Shown here one piece after another: positions 16,790-24,882 of a stretch of 64,000 nucleotides of DNA (the stretch's first letter is position 1; each line of letters begins with the position of its first letter). The notes beneath the pieces were generated by a model. It did not search any database. It was not told the DNA's origin and worked only from the letters and a program-made list of their open reading frames with translations. The position numbers and the translations under genes were made by a program. Source of the stretch: Streptomyces tirandamycinicus (GTDB lineage Bacteria > Actinomycetota > Actinomycetes > Streptomycetales > Streptomycetaceae); assembly GCF_003097515.1 (NCBI RefSeq), contig NZ_CP029188.1, forward strand, positions 5,872,531-5,936,530. The letters run 5' to 3'.

Positions 16790-17707
16790 TCAGGCGGCCG
16801 GCGAGCCGGACAGGCGCTCCACCGCGCGGAGCAGTGCGGAGTGGTCCAGGCCCCCGTCGCCCTGTGCGCGCAGGGAGGCGACCAGCTGGGCGACGACGGC
16901 CCCGACCGGCAGTGCGGCACCGACGTTGCGGGCGGCGTCGGTCACGATGCCCATGTCCTTGTGGTGGAGGTCGATCCGGAAGCCCGGCTTGAAGTCCCGG
17001 TCGAGGAAGTTGTCCTTCTTGCGGGTCAGGACGGTGGAGCCGGCCAGTCCGCCGTTGAGGACGTCCAGGGCCGCCCGCAGGTCCACACCGGACTTCTCGA
17101 GGAAGACGACGGCCTCGGCGCAGGCCTGGATGTTGATGGCGACGATCAGCTGGTTCGCGGCCTTCACCGTCTGGCCGGAGCCGTGCGGGCCGCACAGGAC
17201 GATCGTCTTGCCCAGGGCCTCGAGGATGGGGCGGGCCTCGTCGAAGGCGTCCTGCTCGCCGCCGACCATGATCGACAGTACCGCCTCGACGGCGCCGGCC
17301 TCGCCGCCGGAGACGGGGGCGTCCAGGACGCGGATCCCCTTGTCGGCCGCGTTCTTCGCCAGCTCTACGGAGGTCTGCGGGGTGATCGAGGACATGTCGA
17401 TCAGCAGGGCACCGCGCTTCGCGTTCTCCAGGATGCCGTCCGGGCCGTAGGCCACGGCCTCCACCTGCGGCGAGGCCGGCACCATGGTGATCACGACATC
17501 GGCGCCCGCGACGGCCTCGGCGATCGACGTGGCGGCGGTGCCCCCGGCGGCAGTGAGGCGGTCCAGCTTCTCCTGCTCCAGGGTGTAGCCGGTCACCTGG
17601 TAGCCCGCCTTGATCAGGTTCTCGGACATGGGGGAGCCCATGATGCCGAGGCCGATCCACGCGATCGTGGGCAGGTCGGTACGGGGCGAGTCTGCGAGGG
17701 TGCTCAT
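16790..17707 (-). CDS. glxR: 2-hydroxy-3-oxopropionate (tartronate semialdehyde) reductase
   Basis: This is a 305-residue beta-hydroxyacid dehydrogenase. The NAD(P)-binding motif is IAWIGLGIMGSPMSENL (about 14-30), the substrate-binding signature is DAPVSGGEAGAVEA (about 125-138), and the catalytic Lys lies in GQTVKAANQLIV (about 170-180). It reduces tartronate semialdehyde, the product of Gcl, to glycerate in the cytoplasm. 3-Hydroxyisobutyrate dehydrogenase is the main alternative, but the position next to hydroxypyruvate isomerase and in the same region as gcl favours GlxR. It follows hyi by 58 bp and is probably co-transcribed with it. Confidence 0.88.
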   Translation of the reverse strand: MSTLADSPRTDLPTIAWIGLGIMGSPMSENLIKAGYQVTGYTLEQEKLDRLTAAGGTAATSIAEAVAGADVVITMVPASPQVEAVAYGPDGILENAKRGALLIDMSSITPQTSVELAKNAADKGIRVLDAPVSGGEAGAVEAVLSIMVGGEQDAFDEARPILEALGKTIVLCGPHGSGQTVKAANQLIVAINIQACAEAVVFLEKSGVDLRAALDVLNGGLAGSTVLTRKKDNFLDRDFKPGFRIDLHHKDMGIVTDAARNVGAALPVGAVVAQLVASLRAQGDGGLDHSALLRAVERLSGSPAA

Positions 17708-17765
17708 CGGGATGCCTCTCTTGAAGCGGTGGTACGAAGGGGGGCGGCGGACGGCAGGCCCGGGC

Positions 17766-18605
17766 TCAGTGCGCGGGCCGGGCGCTCTCGGGGAGCCAGT
17801 CGAAGGACCGGGCGCTCGGACGGTCGCCGGCCTTGTACTCCAGGCCGACCCAGCCGTCGTAACCGGCCTTCCTCAGCCGGTCGAGCAGCTCCTCGAGCGG
17901 CAGGGAACCGGTGCCCGGCGCGCCGCGCCCGGGGTTGTCCGCGATCTGCACATGGCCGGTCTTCGCCGCGTAGGCGTCGATGACGGCGGCGACGTCCTCG
18001 CCGTTCATCGACAGGTGGTAGATGTCCAGCAGGAACTTGGCGTTGCCGAGGCCCGTGGCGGCGTTGACCCTGTCCACGACCTCGATCGCGGCGGGTGCGC
18101 TCACCAGCGGGTAGAGCGGGGACTCCGGCTTGTTCAGGGCTTCGATCAGCAGGATCGCGCCCACCCGGTCGGCCGCGCGGGCCGCCGCCACCAGGTTCTC
18201 CAGGGCGAGTTCGTCCTGGACCGCCGGGTCCACGCCCTCGACGCGGTTGCCGTAGAGGGCGTTGAGCGCCTTGCAGCCGACCGACGCGGCGAAGTCCGCG
18301 GCCACGTCGATGTTGGCGCGGAAGCGGTCCGACTCCTCGCCGGGTACGGAGAGGGCGCCGCGGTCCGGGCCCGGCAGCTGCCCGGCGTAGAAGTTCAGGC
18401 CCACCAGCCGGGTGCCGGAGTCCTTGAGCGCCTTCCTCAGGCCGTCCAGCTCGCTCTGCTCGGGTGTGGCGGTGTCGGTCCACGGCCACCACAGCTCGAC
18501 CGCAGTGAAGCCCGCCGCGGCGGCGGCCGCCGGGCGCTCCAGCAGCGGGAGCTCGGTGAAGAGGATCGAGAGGTTCACATCGAAGCGCTGGTCCGGGTAT
18601 CCCAT
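17766..18605 (-). CDS. hyi: Hydroxypyruvate isomerase
   Basis: 279 residues, a TIM-barrel sugar isomerase of the AP-endonuclease-2 fold. It opens with FDVNLSILFTELPLLERPAAAAAAGFTAVELWW and has the metal/catalytic Glu and His segments LIEALNK (about 148-154), FLLDIYHLSMNGED (about 180-193) and GHVQIADNPGRGAPGTG. It interconverts hydroxypyruvate and tartronate semialdehyde. ATG 18605 is preceded by GAGGAG, a good site. First gene of a two-gene unit with glxR; two inverted repeats lie directly upstream. Confidence 0.92.
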   Translation of the reverse strand: MGYPDQRFDVNLSILFTELPLLERPAAAAAAGFTAVELWWPWTDTATPEQSELDGLRKALKDSGTRLVGLNFYAGQLPGPDRGALSVPGEESDRFRANIDVAADFAASVGCKALNALYGNRVEGVDPAVQDELALENLVAAARAADRVGAILLIEALNKPESPLYPLVSAPAAIEVVDRVNAATGLGNAKFLLDIYHLSMNGEDVAAVIDAYAAKTGHVQIADNPGRGAPGTGSLPLEELLDRLRKAGYDGWVGLEYKAGDRPSARSFDWLPESARPAH

Positions 18606-18620
18606 GAGGAGATGCGCCCC

Positions 18621-18656
18621 TTCCGTATTGCGGAAACTTCTTTCTGCTTAATGGAA
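18621..18656 (-). promoter_or_regulatory. Tandem 15-bp operator-like sites before hyi
   Basis: TTCCG-TATTG-CGGAA (18621-18635) is a perfect inverted repeat. A weaker copy, TTCTGCTTAATGGAA (18642-18656), follows 21 bp away centre to centre, so both would face the same side of the helix. Such TTCC-N-GGAA sites fit an IclR/GntR-type dimer; a regulator of glyoxylate or allantoin metabolism (AllR-like) is a guess. Confidence 0.5.
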
Positions 18657-18689
18657 GATTGCCTGTCGTGGGGGAGGGATGTCAAGGCC

Positions 18690-19165
18690 GGGCCGACATC
18701 TGACCGCGATCCGGACGCGATCCGGACGCGATCCGGCGGGGTCCGGGCGTGATCCGGCGGGGTCCGGGCGCGCTCCGGCCGACGTCTGGCCGCGCTCCGG
18801 CCGCGCTCCGGATGCGACAGCGACCGCGCTACTGGCCGCTCCCCGGCGCCGCGGCCCCGGCGAGATGGGCACGCGACCGCGCCCGCCACGTCTGAAGGCG
18901 GGCGGCGAGCGAGGCGGGCGGCGAAGAGCGTGGCGGGCGGGCGGCGGACCGATCAGGGCGGGCGGAGAAGGCAGGCCCGGCCGGATGCGGCCGGGGAAGC
19001 CTCTGCCGCCCGGAGCCGCCCGGAGCCGCCGGGAGCCGCCGGAGCTGCCCGGAGCTGCCCGGAGGCGCCCGGAGCCGCGCAGAGCCGCCGGGAGCCGCCG
19101 GGAGCCGCGCAGAGCCGCCGGGAGCCGCCGGGCGGCAACGGCGCCCGGAGTGGCCCGTGACGGGC
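18690..19165. repeat. Tandem GC repeats between the hyi promoter and the mce operon end
   Basis: Two repeat blocks are seen: copies of GATCCGGACGC/GATCCGGCGGGGTCCGGGC at 18711-18790 and copies of GCCGCCGGGAGCCGC/GAGCCGCGCA at 19018-19130. Open frames through them code only Pro/Arg/Ala runs. No gene is supported. Confidence 0.6.
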
Positions 19166-19184
19166 ACGTCCGGGCCACGCGAAA

Positions 19185-19252
19185 GCGCCCCCCGGGTGGC
19201 GGTGGGGGGACGGCCGTACTCGGCCGTCCCCCCACCGCCACCCGGAGGGCGC
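19185..19252 (-). terminator. Very long hairpin terminating the mce operon
   Basis: A perfect 25-bp stem (19192-19216 with 19221-19245) closes on a TACT loop and continues by six more pairs beyond a single C/A mismatch (19185-19190 with 19247-19252). It starts 20 bp after the stop of the last mce-associated gene. Confidence 0.85.
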
Positions 19253-19271
19253 AGTGGTCCCTCCCGGCGGT

Positions 19272-20117
19272 CTACAGCGCGTCGACCGCGCTGACCTTCC
19301 ACCCTCCGGAGGTCCGGGTGAGCTCCATCCGGACCCGGTTCAGGTCCACCCGGGGCCCGTCGACGCGGGTGCTCCGCGTCACCTGGTTGACGAAGAGCAG
19401 GACCACGGCCCTGTCCGGTGACGCCGACACCACCGAGGCCGCGGAACCGCCGCCGCCGGGCGGTGCCACCACCGAGGCCGTGACCACCCCCTGGTACTTC
19501 TTCGCCGTGGGCGCCACGACCTTCGTGGTCGTCCTGCGGTACTCCTCGAGGAACGGGCCGGTGAGATGGCCGCGTGCCGCGGCGAAGTCCCGCTCCAGAT
19601 GCCGGTGGTCGTACGAGAGCACGGCCGGCGCCGCCTTCCGGGCCGCCGCCAGCGCCCCGGACCGCGCCTGTTCGGCCTGCCGGCCGTTCGCGTACGCGGT
19701 ACCGAGCACGGCCGCCGCGACCAGCCCGGCGACGGTGAGCACGGCCAGTACCGCGCAGACCAGCAACCGGCGCCGCGAGGACCGGCGGCCCTCCGGCGTC
19801 CCGCCGTCCGCCGCCGGGGCCCCGGCAGCGGACTCCGCGTCCGGCGCGGCCTCCTCCCAGCCGGGCGCCTCCCAGTCGGGTTCGGTACCCGCGGGCGGAG
19901 GGTCCTCGGCACGCAGGGTGCGCCCGGCCACGGCACCGCCGGTAGCTGCGGCCGGCCGTCCGGAACCGTCCGTTCCCGGCGCGGCCCGCCGGGCGCCTCC
20001 GGTCTGGCCGGTCTGGCCGGTCTGCCCGGCACGCTTGGCCGCCGCCCTGGCCGCGGCGGTCATGGAACGCCGGGCGGGGGAACCGGAGCCGCGGCCGCGG
20101 GTCGTCGTGTTCGCCAC
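19272..20117 (-). CDS. Mce-associated membrane protein (second)
   Basis: Starting at GTG 20117 with GAGGAG upstream it has 281 residues. A long low-complexity N-terminus (Gly/Gln/Thr repeat GQTGQTGQTGG and Pro/Ala/Glu-rich sequence) leads to a membrane helix (LLVCAVLAVLTVAGLVAAAVLG, about 120-141) and a C-terminal domain of about 130 residues (LSYDHRHLERDFAAARGHLTGPFLEEYR) that matches the shape of Mce-associated (Mas/NTF2-like) proteins. Its extracytoplasmic domain probably stabilises the MCE complex, as proposed for Mam proteins in mycobacteria. Last gene of the operon. Confidence 0.8.
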   Translation of the reverse strand: MANTTTRGRGSGSPARRSMTAAARAAAKRAGQTGQTGQTGGARRAAPGTDGSGRPAAATGGAVAGRTLRAEDPPPAGTEPDWEAPGWEEAAPDAESAAGAPAADGGTPEGRRSSRRRLLVCAVLAVLTVAGLVAAAVLGTAYANGRQAEQARSGALAAARKAAPAVLSYDHRHLERDFAAARGHLTGPFLEEYRRTTTKVVAPTAKKYQGVVTASVVAPPGGGGSAASVVSASPDRAVVLLFVNQVTRSTRVDGPRVDLNRVRMELTRTSGGWKVSAVDAL

Positions 20118-20166
20118 GGGAATTCTCCTCACTGGTGGTCGTAGAGGCGCCGGCTGCGGGCGCGGT

Positions 20167-21015
20167 TCAGCCGACGAACTCCACGTTCGACGTCAGCCAG
20201 CGGCCGCCCTCGAGCACGAGGTCGAGCTGGAGCCGGTAGGTACGGGCCTGGCCCTCCGGGGCGGCCGAGTTGGTCACCTTGCTGTCGGCGACGACCAGGA
20301 CGCGGGCGGACCGCTCGTCGGAGCGGGCGATACCGGCCTCCAGCACCTGGCCCTCGGACACCGACTTGTTCGCGGCGACGAGCTTGGTCAACTCCGCTGT
20401 CTGCGCCGCGAACTGCTTCTTGAAGTCGCCGGTGGCGCCCTTCAGGACGTTGGCGCTGTCCCGCGCGTAGTGCCGGTAGTCCAGCGAGGTGAAGTTGAGG
20501 GCCGACCGCCGGGCCGCGGCCAGGATGTCCTGGCGGCGCTGCTCGTCGGCGCGCTGCTCGTACACCTGGACGCCGAGCCACAGGGACAGGGCCGTCGTCG
20601 CCACGGTCGCCACCGCGAGGACGGCGGCCACCGCCCTGCCGTGCCGGGCGGCCGAGGCCACCCGTGCCCCGAGCCGGGCCGGCGCCCGCAGGGCCCTCAC
20701 CACGTGCCCCCCGCGCCCGCCGCCCGCCTCGCGGGCCGTTGCCGTCGCGCCTGCGGACGGGTCGGTCCCGTCTCCGTCCGTCTCCGGTGCGGTGCCGTCA
20801 CCGTCAGCCGCCGGGACGGTCTTCCCGCCGTCGGCCGCTGCGTCGCTCTTCCCGCCATCGGCCGCCGGGACGGTGCTGCCGTCGCCTGCCGCCGTGACCG
20901 CCGAGGCGCGGTCCGCCCTGCTCTTCGCCGCCGACGGGCTCTCCGCGCCCGCCACGCCAGCCGCGCTCTCCGCCCCCGACGGGCTCGCCGTGCTCTCCAC
21001 CGCCATGTCCGTCAT
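20167..21015 (-). CDS. Mce-associated membrane protein (first)
   Basis: Taking ATG 21015, which overlaps the mceF stop as ATGA like most junctions here, gives 282 residues; ATG 21045 is an alternative. The first 90 residues are Asp/Gly/Ala-rich with a repeated AADGGK/AADGDG motif. A membrane helix (AVAAVLAVATVATTALSLWLG) follows, then the Mas-type domain (LNFTSLDYRHYARDSANVL, then GDFKKQF, ending LVLEGGRWLTSNVEFVG). It resembles the neighbour downstream in layout, so the pair arose by duplication or shares a family. Confidence 0.82.
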   Translation of the reverse strand: MTDMAVESTASPSGAESAAGVAGAESPSAAKSRADRASAVTAAGDGSTVPAADGGKSDAAADGGKTVPAADGDGTAPETDGDGTDPSAGATATAREAGGGRGGHVVRALRAPARLGARVASAARHGRAVAAVLAVATVATTALSLWLGVQVYEQRADEQRRQDILAAARRSALNFTSLDYRHYARDSANVLKGATGDFKKQFAAQTAELTKLVAANKSVSEGQVLEAGIARSDERSARVLVVADSKVTNSAAPEGQARTYRLQLDLVLEGGRWLTSNVEFVG

Positions 21016-22289
21016 GCCATCGGTCCCACGAGCAGCCATTGCCATGACTCCTTTCCGAACACGCTCTGTTCGCCGCCCGTCGAGCCGATCTCGACAGTCG
21101 TTCCGTCCGGTCCGGCGGCCGTGCCGGTCTCCGGGTCGTAAGGGGTGACGTACGCGGCCGGGTCCGCGCCGCCGCCGGAACGCCCCGAGGAGCCGGGCGC
21201 GTTCTGCGCGCCGCGGACCGAGACGGGGCCACCTCGCGGGGCCGAGCAGTGCGCCGCCGTGTTCGCGGGCCGGTCCGAGGTGTCCGAGGGATCGCGACGC
21301 TGGGTCCCGTAGCCCTGCCGGCAGGCCGGTGGGTCGTCGGCGTTCGTCACCATGCCGAAGTGGGTGGTGCCGTCCCCGGGGATCACCGTGTAGCTGCCCG
21401 CCACCACCACCGGAAAGGTGACCAGGGCCTGTTCCACACCGGGCAGCCGGGCCAGCGTGATCTGGCCGCCGCTGATCAGGTTGCCCAGTAGGACCGGCAG
21501 ATGGGGCCGGGTTTCCGACAGCAGCGAGTCGACCTCCTGCGCGGCGGGCGCCCCGGCGTCGACCAGCCGCCGGATGTCACCGTCGGAGGACTTCAGCTCG
21601 GCGGTCAGCGCCGCCAGGTCCCGCGAAAAGGACCGGATGGCCGAACCCTGTTCCGCCTGGGTGCCGAGCACCTTCCGCGAGTCCTCGATCAGGGCGATCG
21701 TCTGCGGCAGCGATCCGGACGCCGCCTCGACCAGGTTGTTGCCGGAGTCCACCAGCCTGCTCAGCTCCGGACCGGTGCCCGCGAAGGCCTTGCCGAGCTC
21801 GTCGACCGTGATCCGCAGATCCTCCTTGCCGACGGAGTTCACCAGCCGGTCCAGGCTCAGGACCACGTCGGTGGTCGGCAGCGGCACCCGGGTGTCGCCG
21901 CGGGCGATGACGCTCCCCTCGCGGAGGTACGGTCCGCCCGTTCCGCGCGGCTGCAGGTCGACGTACTGCTCGCCGACCGCCGAACGGTTCGCCACCACCG
22001 CCACCGTGTCCGCCGGGATGCGGGCCCCGTCCTCGATGTCCAGGTCCACGGACACGCCGTCCCGCCCGGTCAGCCGCAGCTCCCCGACCCGGCCCACGGG
22101 GACTCCCCGGTAGGTGACCTCGGCGCCCTGGAACACCCCGCCCGAGTGGGCGAGGTCGGCGCGTACGGTGTAGCCGCGGTCCAAAACGGCGTCCACCAGA
22201 CCGGTGTAGCGGGCCCCGACGTACGACACGCCGATCGCGGTGACCGCGGCGAAGGCCGCGAGCTGGATCCTCACCATGCGAGTGATCAC
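21012..22289 (-). CDS. MCE-family protein, MceF position
   Basis: 425 residues from GTG 22289, overlapping the mceE stop by GTGA. One N-terminal membrane helix (IQLAAFAAVTAIGVSYVGA) anchors an MlaD/MCE domain (about 35-115: GGVFQGAEVTYRGVPVGRVGELRL, VANRSAVGEQYVDLQP). A helical Mce4_CUP1-like tail runs to about 300 and ends with a variable, Gly/Pro-rich segment with two Cys. MCE proteins form hexameric tunnels that carry lipids or sterols through the envelope to the YrbE/ATPase importer. Confidence 0.9.
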   Translation of the reverse strand: MITRMVRIQLAAFAAVTAIGVSYVGARYTGLVDAVLDRGYTVRADLAHSGGVFQGAEVTYRGVPVGRVGELRLTGRDGVSVDLDIEDGARIPADTVAVVANRSAVGEQYVDLQPRGTGGPYLREGSVIARGDTRVPLPTTDVVLSLDRLVNSVGKEDLRITVDELGKAFAGTGPELSRLVDSGNNLVEAASGSLPQTIALIEDSRKVLGTQAEQGSAIRSFSRDLAALTAELKSSDGDIRRLVDAGAPAAQEVDSLLSETRPHLPVLLGNLISGGQITLARLPGVEQALVTFPVVVAGSYTVIPGDGTTHFGMVTNADDPPACRQGYGTQRRDPSDTSDRPANTAAHCSAPRGGPVSVRGAQNAPGSSGRSGGGADPAAYVTPYDPETGTAAGPDGTTVEIGSTGGEQSVFGKESWQWLLVGPMA

Positions 22290-23590
22290 GGCTGCATTCC
22301 CTTCAGCATCAGCTCCGCCAGCGCGAGATCGACCCCCGGCGGCCGTCCGTCGCCGTCGCCGCTCCCGTACGACGCGTGCCCGGTGGTGCACACCGGCGGG
22401 CAGAGGCCGCCTCCGCCGCCCGGCGGGGTCGGGGCCGGAGGAGGCCCGCCCGGCTCGCCCGGCAGCGCCGTGGGCTTCGGGACGCCGGGCACGTCCGGCA
22501 CGTCGGGGACGTCGGGAAGCCCGGGCGGCTCCGGCAGTCCCGGTACGCCGGGCAGCGACGGCACGTCCGGTACGCCGGGCTTCGACGGCTCGTCGGCGAG
22601 ATTGCCGTAGACCGACTCGAGATCGAGGTCGGCGGTGATCTTCAGATTGACGTAGTCGCCGTGGATGGCGTCCACCGCGTTGCGCGGGAACGGATACGTC
22701 GTCAGCAGTTCCAGGGAGCGGGGCAGATCGTCACCGGCCTTGTTGAGCTGCTCCAGGATCGGCCGCAGGCTCTTCAGGTTCGCGACGGTGTCGTCCCGCG
22801 ACGCGTTGATCACCTGGCTGCCGGTCTTCCCCAGCTTCGACAGCGAGGTGAGCATGGCCGTCAGGCTGCGCCGCTGGTCGGCCAGTACCTTCAGGGCCGG
22901 CGGCACCGTGTCCAGGGCCCCGGCGATGGTCTTCTTCTCCTGCGCCAGCCGCTTGGCGAGCCGGTCGATGCCGGCCAGCGCGCGCACGATCTCCTTGCGC
23001 CGGCCGTCGAGACCGCCGAGGAACGTGTCCAGCTCGGTCAGCAGGGACTTCACCCGGTTCTCCCGGCCCTCCAGCGCCTTGTTGAGCTCAACCGTGATGG
23101 TCTTGAGCTGGGCCACCCCGCCGCCGTTGAGCAGGGCGGACAGCGCGGAGAGGACCTCCTCGATCTCCGGGTTGCGGCCGCTGCGGGAGAGCGGGATCCG
23201 GTCGCCGTCCTTCAGCCGGCCGGCCGGGGCGGTGTCCGCGGGCGAGGACAGCGCCACGTACTTCTCGCCGAGCATGCTCGTCTGCCGCAGCTCGGCCACC
23301 GCGTTGGCGGGCAGGGTCACCGAGTCCGCGACGCGCAGCCGCACCCGGGCGTGCCAGCCGTCCAGCTCGACCTTCTCGACCGCGCCGACCGTGACGTCGT
23401 TGACCTTCACCGCCGACTGGGGCACCAGGTCGAGCACGTCCCTGAACTCGACGGTCACCCGGTAGGCGTTGCCGTCGGCCGCGGCGCCGCCGGGCAGGGC
23501 GACGTCGTACAGACCGTTGAACTCACAGCCCGTCAGCAGCAGCGAGCCGGCCGCCGCCCATGCCGCCGTGCCGGTGCGCAGTGCCCTCAT
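22286..23590 (-). CDS. MCE-family lipoprotein, MceE position (LprK-like)
   Basis: 434 residues with a lipobox LLLTGCEFNG (Cys about 22), the mark of the MceE position. The MCE domain covers about 42-125 (DLVPQSAVKVNDVTVGAVEKVEL, TSMLGEKYVALSSP), and helical segments follow. After about residue 335 comes a proline repeat tail (KPGVPDVPSLPGVPGLPEPP, then DVPDVPDVPGVPKP) and a C-terminal CPPVC. The proline tail is far longer than expected for the family. ATG 23590 overlaps the mceD stop by ATGA. Confidence 0.9.
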   Translation of the reverse strand: MRALRTGTAAWAAAGSLLLTGCEFNGLYDVALPGGAAADGNAYRVTVEFRDVLDLVPQSAVKVNDVTVGAVEKVELDGWHARVRLRVADSVTLPANAVAELRQTSMLGEKYVALSSPADTAPAGRLKDGDRIPLSRSGRNPEIEEVLSALSALLNGGGVAQLKTITVELNKALEGRENRVKSLLTELDTFLGGLDGRRKEIVRALAGIDRLAKRLAQEKKTIAGALDTVPPALKVLADQRRSLTAMLTSLSKLGKTGSQVINASRDDTVANLKSLRPILEQLNKAGDDLPRSLELLTTYPFPRNAVDAIHGDYVNLKITADLDLESVYGNLADEPSKPGVPDVPSLPGVPGLPEPPGLPDVPDVPDVPGVPKPTALPGEPGGPPPAPTPPGGGGGLCPPVCTTGHASYGSGDGDGRPPGVDLALAELMLKGMQP

Positions 23591-24882
23591 GCGCGGGCCT
23601 CCAGGATTCCGCCGAGCGTACGGTCGACCGGTCCGGTGCCGGAGACCGCCCGGGTGCCGGCCGGTTCCAGCTCCGGCAGGGAGTCGAACAGTTTGTGCAG
23701 GTCGGCGCAGTCCTTGGCCTTCCCGTCCCCGGTCGTCCGCAGCAGCGAGCAGAGCAGCGAGGCCGGGTCCTGCGGGTGCTCGACGTTGTTGCGGGTGTCG
23801 AGGGTCCCCGCGGACGGGTTGTAGGCGTTCTGCAGGTTGGACAGTCCGACCGGGGCGACCTCCAGCAGTTCGGCGAGCGCGGCGCGCTGGGTGACCAGCA
23901 CCTTGGTGACCTTGCTCAGGCCCTCCACGTTCGAGGTCAGCGACTGCTTGTTCGCCCGTACGAAGTCGGAGACGTCGGCGAGCGCCACCCCGAGGTGCCG
24001 CAGTGCCGCCGCGAGGTCCTTGCGCTCCGCGGCGAGCTGCCCGGCCACCTCCGCGAGGCTGTCGTTGAAGGAGCGGACGTTCTTGTCGTCCGCGGCCAGC
24101 GCGGCCGTGAACACCTGGAGGTTGCGGATGGTGGAGAACAGGTCCTGCCGCCCGTCCGACAGAGTGGTCACCGCCAGGGAGAGGTCCTCCACCGACTGGT
24201 GGATCGCCTCGCCCTGCCCCTCGAGGTTGTCCGCGCTCACGCCCAGCAGCCGCGACAGCGCGCCGTCGTCGTTCGCGCCGCGCGGGCCGAGCGCCTCCGA
24301 GGTCGTGTGCAGGCTCTCGAAGACCCGGTCCAGCTCCACCGGTACGGCCGTGCGCTCCTCCGGGATGACATCGCCGCCCCGCATCACCGGTCCGCCCCGG
24401 TACACGGGCAGCAGCTGCACGTAACGGTCGCTGACCACCGACGAGTTGATGATCGCGGCCTTCGCCTGGGCGGGCACCTTCCGTCCCTCGCCGTACTCCA
24501 GCACCACCCGCACCCGGCGGCCCTCCGGAGTGATCTCCTTGACCTCGCCGATGCGGACACCGAGCACCCGGACGTCCGAGCCCGGGTAGATGCCGACCGT
24601 CCGAGGGAAGTACGCGGTGACCCGCACCGGTTCCTCCCGCGGCCACAGCAGCAGGCCCGCCGCGACCAGCGCGAGGGCGGTGACCAGCGCCACCCCCCGC
24701 AGCAGCGGTGTGCGGGGCGGACGTATGCGGGACAGGGGTGTGCGCGGCAGACGTATGCGCGGCAGACGTATGCGCGACAGAAGTGTGCGCGGAAGACGTA
24801 TGCGCGACAGGGGTGTGCGCGGCACACGTATGCGGGACAGGGACGTGTGCGGCAGACGTATGCGCGGCAGGGGCGCTTTCAC
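23587..24882 (-). CDS. MCE-family protein, MceD position, with N-terminal decapeptide repeats
   Basis: 431 residues from GTG 24882, overlapping the mceC stop by GTGA. Residues 6-60 are five to six tandem copies of a basic decapeptide close to RIRLPRTPLS, placed directly before the membrane helix (GVALVTALALVAAGLLLW, 63-80). The MCE domain (about 95-165: GIYPGSDVRVLGVRIGEVKEI, SSVVSDRYVQLLPV) and the helical tail are normal. The repeats would sit on the cytoplasmic side and could be an Arg-rich membrane-surface tether. They come from a roughly 30-bp DNA repeat at 24703-24867. Confidence 0.9.
   Translation of the reverse strand: MKAPLPRIRLPHTSLSRIRVPRTPLSRIRLPRTLLSRIRLPRIRLPRTPLSRIRPPRTPLLRGVALVTALALVAAGLLLWPREEPVRVTAYFPRTVGIYPGSDVRVLGVRIGEVKEITPEGRRVRVVLEYGEGRKVPAQAKAAIINSSVVSDRYVQLLPVYRGGPVMRGGDVIPEERTAVPVELDRVFESLHTTSEALGPRGANDDGALSRLLGVSADNLEGQGEAIHQSVEDLSLAVTTLSDGRQDLFSTIRNLQVFTAALAADDKNVRSFNDSLAEVAGQLAAERKDLAAALRHLGVALADVSDFVRANKQSLTSNVEGLSKVTKVLVTQRAALAELLEVAPVGLSNLQNAYNPSAGTLDTRNNVEHPQDPASLLCSLLRTTGDGKAKDCADLHKLFDSLPELEPAGTRAVSGTGPVDRTLGGILEARA
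24703..24867 (-). repeat. 30-bp tandem repeat inside mceD
   Basis: Copies of a unit close to GCGCGGCAGACGTATGCGCG interleaved with ACAGGGGTGTG-type variants keep the reading frame and encode the RIRLPRTPLS decapeptides. One copy is shortened to five residues (RIRLP), which shows unequal exchange or slippage. Confidence 0.85.
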
